Assembly (NCBI GenBank): GCA_019239815.1
Contig: JAFAZL010000509.1
Coordinates: 1 to 8,274 of the forward strand
DNA: 8,274 nt
Source of the DNA: Acidobacteriota bacterium
GTDB taxonomy: Bacteria; Acidobacteriota; Terriglobia; Acidoferrales; UBA7541
Direction of reading: 5' to 3'
Part shown: positions 1 through 6,076 of the stretch, one piece after another
Layout of the letters: each line of letters starts with the position of its first letter
Numbering within the stretch: position 1 is the first letter of the stretch
Made by a program: the position numbers and the translations under genes
Notes under the pieces: generated by a model
Told to the model about the DNA's origin: nothing
Database searches by the model: none
What the model saw: only the letters and a program-made list of their open reading frames with translations

Positions 1-581
1 ACGTCCTTCACGAAATCAGCACAGTTATTCGTCACCAATTTATACGACTCGCGGTTTGGCTTCGAGTTGTAGCGTGCGATGAACGCGTCGTCTTGCTCGG
101 CAGTGGTCGGCAATTGAAATGCGTAGAGCGTCCTGTCATAAGCCGACCCAATGAGCTCATACCAGTCACCGGTCGGCCTTTCACCACCAGGCCCATCCGG
201 GACCAAATGTTCCAGGTTTTCGCGTCGATAGTGATCCCGCAGAGCTGCTTCGAGCTTTACATCTGCAAACAGTGGAATGTCGCCTGGCTTCTCAACCGCA
301 TAGAGGTATGGATAGAGCGGCACCGCGATCCAGTCATATCCCGCGACCCGGTGATAGCGGCTAATGACCACGCCCGATTCACCAGGCAGGCAGCGCCGCA
401 ATACGACCGGCGACTCCGCGCAGATATTGGATAGGTAGACCGCCGCGTGCCCAGTTCCGGCGAATGCGCCGTCGTAGCTGTAGGGTTCTTCGAGCAAAAT
501 GGCAACATCTGCTCGCGCACCGGCAGCCCCAAAGAAGAGGAGCCCTAGCAAGCTTACGACGAATATGCGAATCGACCCCAT
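1..581 (-). CDS. Secreted permuted papain-fold (LRAT/NlpC-P60/DUF4105-like) protein, 3' end missing
   Basis: The reading frame is open from the ATG at 581 to the window edge, giving the first 193 residues; no stop codon is reached. Residues 1-24 form a typical Sec signal peptide: a short positive N-terminus (R5), a hydrophobic core (about 6-20) and an A-R-A site before D25, so the product should be exported. A His motif (GTGHAAVYLS, H45) comes first and a Cys motif (NNCADFVK, C187) comes about 140 residues later. This His-before-Cys order, with an Asn-Cys-x-x-Phe-Val core, is known from circularly permuted papain-fold families such as LRAT (NCEHFV) and DUF4105. I infer a cysteine peptidase, amidase or acyltransferase-like fold, with H45 and C187 as the candidate catalytic pair. 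The substrate cannot be told. Between them lies a Tyr/Pro-rich stretch (about 82-94). No clear Shine-Dalgarno sequence precedes the ATG; the start was chosen because the signal peptide begins there. It is divergent from the zinc-ribbon gene. The coding call is fairly secure; the family call is moderate. Confidence 0.72.
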   Translation of the reverse strand, partial: MGSIRIFVVSLLGLLFFGAAGARADVAILLEEPYSYDGAFAGTGHAAVYLSNICAESPVVLRRCLPGESGVVISRYHRVAGYDWIAVPLYPYLYAVEKPGDIPLFADVKLEAALRDHYRRENLEHLVPDGPGGERPTGDWYELIGSAYDRTLYAFQLPTTAEQDDAFIARYNSKPNRESYKLVTNNCADFVKD

Positions 582-611
582 AGAGTTAAGGTAAGGACCG
601 GTTGTGATCGC

Positions 612-648
612 TGCAACTTAGAACCCGTCGTCCAGGCGCGAAGTTGCA
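612..648. repeat. 8-bp inverted repeat upstream of the leftward gene
   Basis: TGCAACTT at 612-619 is matched exactly by its reverse complement AAGTTGCA at 641-648, with 21 bases between the arms. It lies 31-67 bp ahead of the ATG at 581, so it would fall in the 5' UTR or near the promoter of that gene. It may be a regulator-binding site or an mRNA stem; the long spacer makes a stable hairpin unlikely. A chance repeat is possible. Confidence 0.35.
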
Positions 649-658
649 ACCTGGCCTT

Positions 659-689
659 AAGTACAAGAAAACAAATAGCAAAGTACAAG
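659..689. repeat. 9-bp direct repeat spaced by two helical turns
   Basis: AAGTACAAG occurs at 659-667 and again at 681-689, a start-to-start distance of 22 bp, so the two copies face the same side of the helix. Read on the minus strand, the copies give TTGTAC and, 17 bases on, TGTACT, a poor but possible -35/-10 pair for the leftward gene. The repeat is seen directly; its role as an operator or promoter is inference. Confidence 0.35.
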
Positions 690-695
690 TTTCAC

Positions 696-712
696 GGGCG
701 AAAAAAGGGCGA
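696..712. repeat. GGGCGA direct repeat flanking an A6 tract
   Basis: GGGCGA is present at 696-701 and 707-712, one helical turn (11 bp) apart, with the A-tract 701-706 between. On the plus strand it is followed at once by GATAAT-like sequence (711-716), a near-consensus -10 hexamer without a good -35. It may be a protein-binding site on bent DNA, or chance in an A-rich stretch. Confidence 0.25.
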
Positions 713-717
713 TAATT

Positions 718-743
718 GGACAGTCCTGAGCGAGTAGGAGGAC
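718..743. repeat. GGAC/GTCC half-sites with hairpin potential
   Basis: GGAC (718-721), one base, then GTCC (723-726) make a 9-bp near-palindrome. GTCCT (723-727) also pairs with AGGAC (739-743) across an 11-base loop. No T-run follows on either strand that would make this a Rho-independent terminator, so its function, if any, is open. Confidence 0.25.
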
Positions 744-800
744 GGTTTTCGGGCTAAGGGAAGCCGGCAGGTGTGTAAATTCTGCCACATTTGGTGAGTC

Positions 801-830
801 TTGATTGGCATGTTTTTCTGACAGTATAGT
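801..830 (+). promoter_or_regulatory. Predicted sigma70-type promoter for the zinc-ribbon gene
   Basis: TTGATT at 801-806 matches 4 of 6 bases of the -35 consensus, and TATAGT at 825-830 matches 5 of 6 of the -10 consensus, with an 18-bp spacer. Transcription would start near 837, about 65 bases before the ATG at 903. It is the best hexamer pair I could find in the divergent region. The -10 box lies inside the half-site array 821-844, suggesting the promoter can be occluded by a bound repressor. Confidence 0.5.
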
Positions 831-844
831 ACTGTGATACAGTA
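821..844. promoter_or_regulatory. Alternating ACAGTA/TACTGT half-site array over the -10 box
   Basis: The 6-mer ACAGTA at 821-826 is followed after 3 bases by its exact reverse complement TACTGT (830-835), then after another 3 bases by ACAGTA again (839-844). This gives two overlapping perfect 6-3-6 palindromes sharing the middle arm, with a 9-bp pitch. The first palindrome contains the TATAGT -10 box, the usual place for a repressor operator. The spacing is too short for a LexA box (CTGT-N8-ACAG). The binding protein cannot be named from the sequence. The symmetry is directly visible; operator function is inferred. Confidence 0.5.
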
Positions 845-902
845 TCTGGTTCCCCTTTTACGCCAACTTTGCTATTGCATATACGTAGCCTCACAGGCAT
901 AA

Positions 903-1370
903 ATGGCGATATCGCGTTGCTTTGCGGGCAGCAACGGATTGAGCCCCGGGTTCCGCACTTTTCGGCTGAGGTGTGTAGAGTTGCGATTCGCGGTTCGAAG
1001 CCAATCGGTCTTTCACGAATGTCCCCAGTGTAGGAGCCGCTCGGTTTGGAAAGCGGACCCCTATGGCACGGTTGAACAATTCCTGCACAACTACCTGAAG
1101 CTCTCTCCTTATCGTTGTGCCCGCTGCGACTGCCGATTCCTCGACACAAAGATTTCGACCGGTGACGCCCCTTTGCCATTCGTAACTCGCGCGATCGATC
1201 GGGTGCGCGGTTGGGTCCAGCGCACACCGTACGACACCAGCACTGGGCTCGCGCTGAATGCCATCATCGGCTCCGCGTCGGTCAAGCCCGAGCGTCGCTT
1301 CGCTTCGATCGTCGCCGAATCAGCGCAGGCGCCTGTAGGGCAAGTTTCGTCTGACAGTCCGCTGAGCTAG
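903..1370 (+). CDS. Small zinc-ribbon protein, function unknown
   Basis: This 155-residue product contains one zinc-ribbon module: CPQC (C40, C43), then 28 residues on CARC (C72, C75), in the context PYRCARCDCRFLD. The four cysteines should bind one zinc ion. Similar short proteins with a PYRCxxCxxRF core are, as far as I recall, common in Acidobacteria and lack a known role; DNA, RNA or protein binding are all possible. No membrane segment or signal peptide is visible, so it is probably cytoplasmic. The roughly 70 residues after the ribbon have no motif I recognise. The start is uncertain: a stop codon at 900-902 directly precedes the ATG at 903, which has only a weak AGG ahead. A TTG at 981, preceded by GAGG at 968-971, would start 13 residues before the first zinc-binding cysteine and fit the family's usual short N-terminus better. 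The frame is well supported by the ribbon; the first 26 residues are not. Confidence 0.65.
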   Translation: MAISRCFAGSNGLSPGFRTFRLRCVELRFAVRSQSVFHECPQCRSRSVWKADPYGTVEQFLHNYLKLSPYRCARCDCRFLDTKISTGDAPLPFVTRAIDRVRGWVQRTPYDTSTGLALNAIIGSASVKPERRFASIVAESAQAPVGQVSSDSPLS

Positions 1371-1419
1371 CGCATTCGTTTCAAGAGATCATCCAGCGCG
1401 AACTTCCTTATCCTCAAGA

Positions 1420-1436
1420 ATTTCGGTGCCTGAAAT
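1420..1436. other. Small hairpin ahead of the phosphatase gene
   Basis: ATTTCGG (1420-1426) can pair with CTGAAAT (1430-1436) through seven pairs including one G-T wobble, leaving a 3-base loop. It lies 50 bp after the zinc-ribbon stop and just upstream of the next promoter, so it could help end transcription. No uninterrupted T-run follows, so a classical intrinsic terminator is not supported. Confidence 0.3.
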
Positions 1437-1457
1437 CCGGTTGATTTTGCCCCTGCG

Positions 1458-1466
1458 TGTTACAAT
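1458..1466 (+). promoter_or_regulatory. Extended -10 promoter element of the phosphatase gene
   Basis: TGTTACAAT contains a TACAAT -10 hexamer (1461-1466; 5 of 6 consensus) preceded by the TGN extension (1458-1460). A -35-like TTGATT sits at 1441-1446, but the 14-base spacer is too short, so the extended -10 probably carries most of the recognition. Transcription starting about 7 bases downstream would leave only some 9 bases before the ATG at 1482. Confidence 0.5.
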
Positions 1467-1481
1467 CCCGCAGAATTAACG

Positions 1482-3224
1482 ATGCCCGATACAGTCCCAA
1501 ATCTCGCTGAAACCGTTCTTGAGGTCGTGTCTCCCGATGGCGCACGGCGGTACGTTCGTGTGACACAAATGCCGTTTCTTATCGGACGCGGCGCGGAAAC
1601 CGGCAATCATCTTCAACTCGCGGATCGCCGCATCTCACGCAATTGCGCGGCGATCGTGATGGAGGGCAACAAGTATTACATCGAGGATCGCGGCCAGCGC
1701 CGCGGCCTTTTCGTCAACGGCGAGAAAGCCGAAAGCCGCGAGTTGCAGGACGGCGATTCGATCACCTTCGGCCTAGATGATTCCTACGAAATCATCTATC
1801 GCTCCGCTACCAACGCGAGCACCGATTCGCTGCCTCATCTCCTGACGCGCATCGAACACATCACCAGTTCCGAGCCGACCGGCGGCGGTCTTCGCAAACT
1901 GAACCTCTTGCTCGAAGCAACCACGCTTCTGCATTCTCAGTTGCCGCTCGAAACTGTTCTTGGCCACATGCTCGATCACGCCGTCTCGGTCACCGATGCG
2001 GATCGCGGGCTGCTCCTCGAAACGGACGCCAGCGAAACATTGAAAGTGCGCCTTGCCCGCCGCTCCGGTGGTTTGCGTCTTCCACCCGAAAGCCTCACGC
2101 CAAGCCAGACCGCAATACAGCTCGCGCTTCGGCGCCAGTCCGCGGTAATCACCGAAGATCTCGCGCAAGCCGACATGGATTTGCAGGCCGCGCAGAGCAT
2201 CGTGGCGCAGCGTCTCCGTGCAGTCGTTGTTATCCCCCTCTACGCGCTGTCGCGCGCCAACACCGACCAGTCGATGATCAACATCAAGCGCGGCGATTTT
2301 CTCGGTGTCCTCTACCTTGACTCGCGCCGCCCGGCCGCCTTCTCGAAGCTCGATCGCCAGATTCTCGATGCGCTCGCCGCCGATGCCGCCAGCATTCTCG
2401 ATAACGCTCGCCTTGTTGAGCGCGAACGCGAACGCCAGCGATTGGAACAAGAAATCGGGATCGCGCGCGATATTCAGCAAGCACTACTGCCGAAAAATTT
2501 CCGCGACTATCCGCATCTTGCCGTGAGCGGCATCAACTTCCCCTGCTTGGCCGTCGGTGGAGACTATTTCGACGTGTTCTCGCTCGGCGACAATCGCACC
2601 GCGTTTCTCCTTGCCGATGTTTCCGGAAAAGGACTCGGCGCCGCCCTCTGTACCAACCTGCTCCAGGGCGCGCTCTCCGGCATGACGCTTGGAACCGATC
2701 CCGCACGTGTCTTCAATCACGTGAATCGCTTCCTTTGCGATCACGCGGAAATCGGCCGCTACGCCACAATGTTTTTCGGCATCATCGACGACCAGGGCCA
2801 TCTCGAGTACATCAACGCAGGTCACCCCTCGCCATTCCTGATCCGCAGTGGGGTCGCGGAAGACGTCTTCACAGAAGGCTCCTATCCGGTCGGGCTCGTT
2901 CCCGAAGCCGAGTACACAACGGTCTGCCTCAAGCTCGAGCCCGGCGATACGCTCGTGCTTTTCAGCGACGGTGTCACCGAAGCGATGGACCCCGCTGAAC
3001 AACTGTTCGGCGTCCCTCGCCTTAAGGAAGTCTTGATGGGAGCCGCCACACAAACTCCGCTCGACGAACTTCAGCGCAAGGTGCTCGACGCAGTTGAGAA
3101 CTTCGCGCACGGCGCCAGCCAGGCCGACGACCTCACGCTGCTTTTGGTCCGATATCGTGGCGCTCATGTCGTCAGTGACACGGATGTGCCCCCGATTAAG
3201 ACATCCTCCGCAAGTGCAGCTTAG
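1482..3224 (+). CDS. FHA-GAF-SpoIIE/RsbU-type PP2C serine phosphatase
   Basis: A 580-residue cytoplasmic signalling phosphatase. Residues about 20-105 form an FHA domain (GRG 35-37, ADRRISRN 47-54, FVNG 77-80, LQDGDSITFG 88-97), which in this family reads phosphothreonine peptides. Residues about 140-310 look like a GAF sensory domain, starting KLNLLLEATTLL. A charged helix (about 311-337, ending in IARDIQQALLP) is the linker typical of RsbU-like proteins. From about 345 to 557 comes the PP2C-like SpoIIE domain with its metal-binding acidic residues: GGDYFD (D361), ADVSGKG (D379), INAGHP (444-449), FSDGVTE (D496) and ADDLTLLLV (D549/D550). The catalytic set looks complete, so activity is expected; the known substrates of the family are phosphorylated STAS anti-anti-sigma proteins. 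None is encoded nearby, so the partner must lie elsewhere. The usual His after Ser-Arg in FHA domains is Cys here (S52 R53 N54 C55). No Shine-Dalgarno precedes the ATG. No membrane segment is visible. A short Ser/Ala tail (571-580) ends the protein. Confidence 0.93.
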   Translation: MPDTVPNLAETVLEVVSPDGARRYVRVTQMPFLIGRGAETGNHLQLADRRISRNCAAIVMEGNKYYIEDRGQRRGLFVNGEKAESRELQDGDSITFGLDDSYEIIYRSATNASTDSLPHLLTRIEHITSSEPTGGGLRKLNLLLEATTLLHSQLPLETVLGHMLDHAVSVTDADRGLLLETDASETLKVRLARRSGGLRLPPESLTPSQTAIQLALRRQSAVITEDLAQADMDLQAAQSIVAQRLRAVVVIPLYALSRANTDQSMINIKRGDFLGVLYLDSRRPAAFSKLDRQILDALAADAASILDNARLVERERERQRLEQEIGIARDIQQALLPKNFRDYPHLAVSGINFPCLAVGGDYFDVFSLGDNRTAFLLADVSGKGLGAALCTNLLQGALSGMTLGTDPARVFNHVNRFLCDHAEIGRYATMFFGIIDDQGHLEYINAGHPSPFLIRSGVAEDVFTEGSYPVGLVPEAEYTTVCLKLEPGDTLVLFSDGVTEAMDPAEQLFGVPRLKEVLMGAATQTPLDELQRKVLDAVENFAHGASQADDLTLLLVRYRGAHVVSDTDVPPIKTSSASAA

Positions 3225-3262
3225 TCTGTACTACCCCTGTCCGACCTGTCTCACAAACCAGC

Positions 3263-3291
3263 TTGCGCCTCCAAACGCACTCGTATATAAA
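3263..3291 (+). promoter_or_regulatory. Predicted promoter of the ADOP permease gene
   Basis: TTGCGC (3263-3268) and TATAAA (3286-3291) are separated by 17 bases, a good spacing with a near-consensus -10 and a half-consensus -35. A TATATA two bases earlier is an alternative -10. Transcription would start near 3298, leaving a leader of about 105 bases. The rest of the 178-bp gap between the phosphatase and permease genes (3225-3402) shows no terminator or small gene that I can support. Confidence 0.45.
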
Positions 3292-3402
3292 CTACTTCAT
3301 TAATTGCAAAGTATGCGTCAGCAACGTCCTCGGTACGCCCTAACCGCGGATCGGCGCGAAAATCTAAATTTTGTTTCCACCTAGGCCTTCTCACCAGAAC
3401 TC

Positions 3403-5970
3403 ATGGAGCTAGCGGCCAGCAATCGAAATTCCCCCTCGCCCGAACGCGAGCAGATCGAGCCACGAGACCAGAACCTTGGTCATTCCTGGTTCGAGTCCAG
3501 CCTACAAGACCTGAAGGTCGCTTTCCGATCCTTGCGCAAGAATCCGGGATTTGCCATCACAGCAATCCTCACTTTGGCTCTGGGAATTGGCGTCAACGCC
3601 TCCATTTTCCAGCTAATGGACGCGGTTCGCCTCCGCAGTCTGCCCGTGGCCGATCCGGATCGTCTCGCAAGCGTAGAGATTCAAGGCGGCGTGAATAATT
3701 TCATTCCCGTTCGCCCTACCGATCTCTCCTATCCGTTGTGGGAACAGGTTCGTGATCATCAAGAAGGTTTTTCGAGCGTTTTTGCGTGGCGCACAAACCA
3801 CGTGCGGATCGGAGAGGGTGTAGAAGAGCGAAAAGCGGTCGCGCTTTGGCTCACCGGCGAGGCGTTCAACACACTCGGAATCTTCCCCGCCAAGGGCCGC
3901 TTCCTTTCACCAGAAGAAGACAAACCCAACTGCGGGATCCCTGGCACCGTGATCAGCTACGCGTTCTGGCAAAGCCAATTCGGTGGACAGGATTCCGCGA
4001 TCGGTTCCACGATCCTGATCGAACGTAAGCCAACGCGAGTCCTCGGCGTGATGCCGCCGCGATTCTTCGGCCTTGAAGTCGGACACACATTCGACTTCGC
4101 GCTTCCTCTCTGTTCAACTCCGTCCTATCACGACGATCTCCCCTACTTCACACGCCCCGATTACTTTTTCCTTACGGTCATGGGCAGATTGAAGTTCGAT
4201 TGGACGCTCGCTCGAGCATCGGCTCAACTCGAATCAATCAGCCCTGGGATTATTGCCGCGACCGTTCCCATCGGTTACAGCAATTCGGCCCTCGATGTAT
4301 ATCGCCGCTATCAGCTTTCCGCCTATCCCGCAGGCCATGGCATTCAATCGCTTCGAGCATACGACTCGTCGTTGTGGCTGCTCTTCGGCATCACGACTTT
4401 GGTCTTGCTCATCGCATGTGCCAATCTCGCCAACTTGATGTTGGTCCGCGGCAATTCTCGCCAACGAGAAATCGCGGTACGGCTCGCTATCGGCGCCTCG
4501 CGCTGGCGTCTGATTCGCCAATCGCTCGCCGAGGGACTGATTCTCGCCACATCAGGGGCGACCTTCGGCATGTTGCTCGCTGCGGTATTCAGCCGCGCGA
4601 TCGTGTGGTTTATCAGCTCCACGCGAGAAACGGTGCAACTCGATCTCGGTATCGATTGGCGCATTTTCGTTTTTACCGGAGCGCTCGCGCTGCTCACCTG
4701 CGTGATCTTCGATTTGTGGCCCGCTATTCGTTCTTCTCAAACGAGTCCAGGTATCGCGCTAAAGAGTGGAAGTCGCGGCACGACCCAAGGCCGCGAACGC
4801 TTTTCATTTCAGCAAACGCTGGTCGTTGCCCAGATTGCAGTGTCCATGGTGCTTCTCGTTGGAGCTCTGCTTTTCGTGCGGAGCTTCCGGAATCTCGTCA
4901 CCTACAATCCCGGATTCCGCGAAGAGGGCATCGTCCTCGGGTATTTCAATTTGGGTCATCGCAAGCTGAACGATCTCGAATCCTACGATCGCGCTGTGCG
5001 CGACCTGCTTAGCCAGATTCGCACCAATCCCGGCGTGGATTCTGCCGCCAGCACGACGCACGTCCCTCTCAACGGCAGCACATGGCAGCTTGTCGTGCAC
5101 GGCGCCGAATCCGAAGGCCCTTCCAAATTCACGTGGATCAGTCCCGCCTACTTCGAAACAATGCACATCCCGTTGCTTGCGGGACGTCTGTTTTCCGACG
5201 AACTCGATACCCGCACCTCCCCGCACGTCATGATTGTCAACGAAGTCTTCGCGCGAACCTTCTTCGGCCAAGACAATCCTGTCGGCAAAACCGTGCGCAC
5301 CATTGCGGAGCCGGGCTATCCAGGCCTTGAGTTTCAAATTGTCGGCGTCGTCAAAGACACGAAGTACGGAAGCCTGCGCGACCCGGTTCCGCCCGAAAGC
5401 TACGCTCCGAGCGCCCAATTCCCCCCCGGACAAAAAGCGGTCTTCGTTTTTGTCCACACTTCGATGCCGCCCGACCGAGTGATCCCGATCTTGCGAGCCA
5501 GTGTGCAAGAGCATGATCCCGAGATGGATTACGAGCTCTTCGTTTACCAAAACACCGTCGAAGAAACGCTCAAGCAGGAGCGCATGATGGCATTTCTTTC
5601 TGGCTCATTCGGAGCGCTCGCGGCTTTGCTCACAATGGTCGGGCTCTACGGCGTCATCTCCTACATCACAATGATGCGGCGCAACGAGATCGGCATTCGC
5701 ATGGCACTCGGCGCCGATCGCAGCAGCGTACTGCGGCTGATTTCCCGGCAAACAATGCAAATGCTCGGCGTAGGAGTGCTCCTCGGCGTCTTGATCTCCC
5801 TTGCTGCGACTCGCGGAGCAAGCTCTCTTCTTTTCGGCCTTCATCCGAACGATCCACTTTCGATCCTCTATGCAGCGGGACTCCTCATTGTCGTCGCGCT
5901 CCTCGCAGGCTTTATTCCGGCGCGCCGCGCCTCACTGATCAATCCGAGTAACGCACTCCGCGACGAATAA
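3403..5970 (+). CDS. Duplicated MacB/FtsX-type ABC permease (ADOP family)
   Basis: An 855-residue inner-membrane protein made of two FtsX-type permease halves. In the first half, one membrane helix (about 48-72) is followed by a large extracytoplasmic MacB-like domain (about 85-315) and three helices (about 322-346, 377-402, 418-440). The second half repeats this: a helix (about 472-493), a periplasmic domain (about 500-725) and three helices (about 730-754, 784-803, 820-840). The conserved cytoplasmic loops are present in both halves: RQREIAVRLAIGAS (354-367) and RRNEIGIRMALGAD (759-772). The C-terminus, IPARRASLINPSNALRDE, is the usual family ending. Two halves in one chain with no ATPase gene alongside is the definition of the acidobacterial ADOP family (TIGR03434 as I remember it); MacB relatives act as mechanotransmitters moving substrates from the periplasm. 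The substrate is unknown. Residues 1-34 are polar and lack the ELRFH-type N-terminal segment seen in many ADOPs. The start is the only in-frame ATG after the stop at 3382; no clear ribosome-binding site is visible. Confidence 0.93.
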   Translation: MELAASNRNSPSPEREQIEPRDQNLGHSWFESSLQDLKVAFRSLRKNPGFAITAILTLALGIGVNASIFQLMDAVRLRSLPVADPDRLASVEIQGGVNNFIPVRPTDLSYPLWEQVRDHQEGFSSVFAWRTNHVRIGEGVEERKAVALWLTGEAFNTLGIFPAKGRFLSPEEDKPNCGIPGTVISYAFWQSQFGGQDSAIGSTILIERKPTRVLGVMPPRFFGLEVGHTFDFALPLCSTPSYHDDLPYFTRPDYFFLTVMGRLKFDWTLARASAQLESISPGIIAATVPIGYSNSALDVYRRYQLSAYPAGHGIQSLRAYDSSLWLLFGITTLVLLIACANLANLMLVRGNSRQREIAVRLAIGASRWRLIRQSLAEGLILATSGATFGMLLAAVFSRAIVWFISSTRETVQLDLGIDWRIFVFTGALALLTCVIFDLWPAIRSSQTSPGIALKSGSRGTTQGRERFSFQQTLVVAQIAVSMVLLVGALLFVRSFRNLVTYNPGFREEGIVLGYFNLGHRKLNDLESYDRAVRDLLSQIRTNPGVDSAASTTHVPLNGSTWQLVVHGAESEGPSKFTWISPAYFETMHIPLLAGRLFSDELDTRTSPHVMIVNEVFARTFFGQDNPVGKTVRTIAEPGYPGLEFQIVGVVKDTKYGSLRDPVPPESYAPSAQFPPGQKAVFVFVHTSMPPDRVIPILRASVQEHDPEMDYELFVYQNTVEETLKQERMMAFLSGSFGALAALLTMVGLYGVISYITMMRRNEIGIRMALGADRSSVLRLISRQTMQMLGVGVLLGVLISLAATRGASSLLFGLHPNDPLSILYAAGLLIVVALLAGFIPARRASLINPSNALRDE

Positions 5971-6076
5971 CGCACCGCCGTCGCCACAAATCGTCGATAT
6001 ACCCCGTATCCACCCGATGTCCCGTTGCTCTCCTCTTCGTGTAAACTTCGCCTAAATCGTCCTAGCTCCACGAGCC

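Larger units (their letters stand above)
582..902. other. Divergent intergenic region rich in short repeats
   Basis: This 321-bp stretch separates the leftward secreted-protein gene from the rightward zinc-ribbon gene. I see no convincing protein gene in it. It holds an 8-bp inverted repeat (612-648), a 9-bp direct repeat 22 bp apart (659-689), a 6-bp direct repeat around an A6 tract (696-712), GGAC/GTCC half-sites able to form a 5-bp hairpin (718-743), a GGCAG/CTGCC hairpin with an 11-nt loop (766-786), and a promoter with an overlapping half-site array (801-844). It is visibly more AT-rich than the flanking genes around 655-720 and 780-870. The most likely reading is a control region for both divergent genes. 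Confidence 0.6.

Noticed and set aside
821..844. A LexA (SOS) box, because TACTGT and ACAGTA are the arms of the E. coli LexA site
   Set aside because: The LexA site needs CTGT-N8-ACAG; here CTGT and ACAG are only 3 bases apart.
981..1015. A possible tRNA fragment, because GGTTCGAAGCC resembles a T-arm
   Set aside because: The flanking bases pair at only two positions of the T stem, and no acceptor or anticodon stem can be drawn; the segment lies in the zinc-ribbon frame.
754..1227. A 157-codon frame on the minus strand opposite the zinc-ribbon gene
   Set aside because: The product is Arg/Ser/Cys-rich without domain or membrane features, and the opposite strand encodes a clear zinc ribbon.
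2484..3167. A 227-codon antisense frame within the phosphatase gene
   Set aside because: It is a mirror of the strong codon bias of the SpoIIE domain; the sense strand carries all the catalytic motifs.
4804..5550. A 248-codon antisense frame within the permease gene
   Set aside because: Same reason: a GC-driven shadow with no recognisable motif against a complete FtsX/MacB-type sense product.
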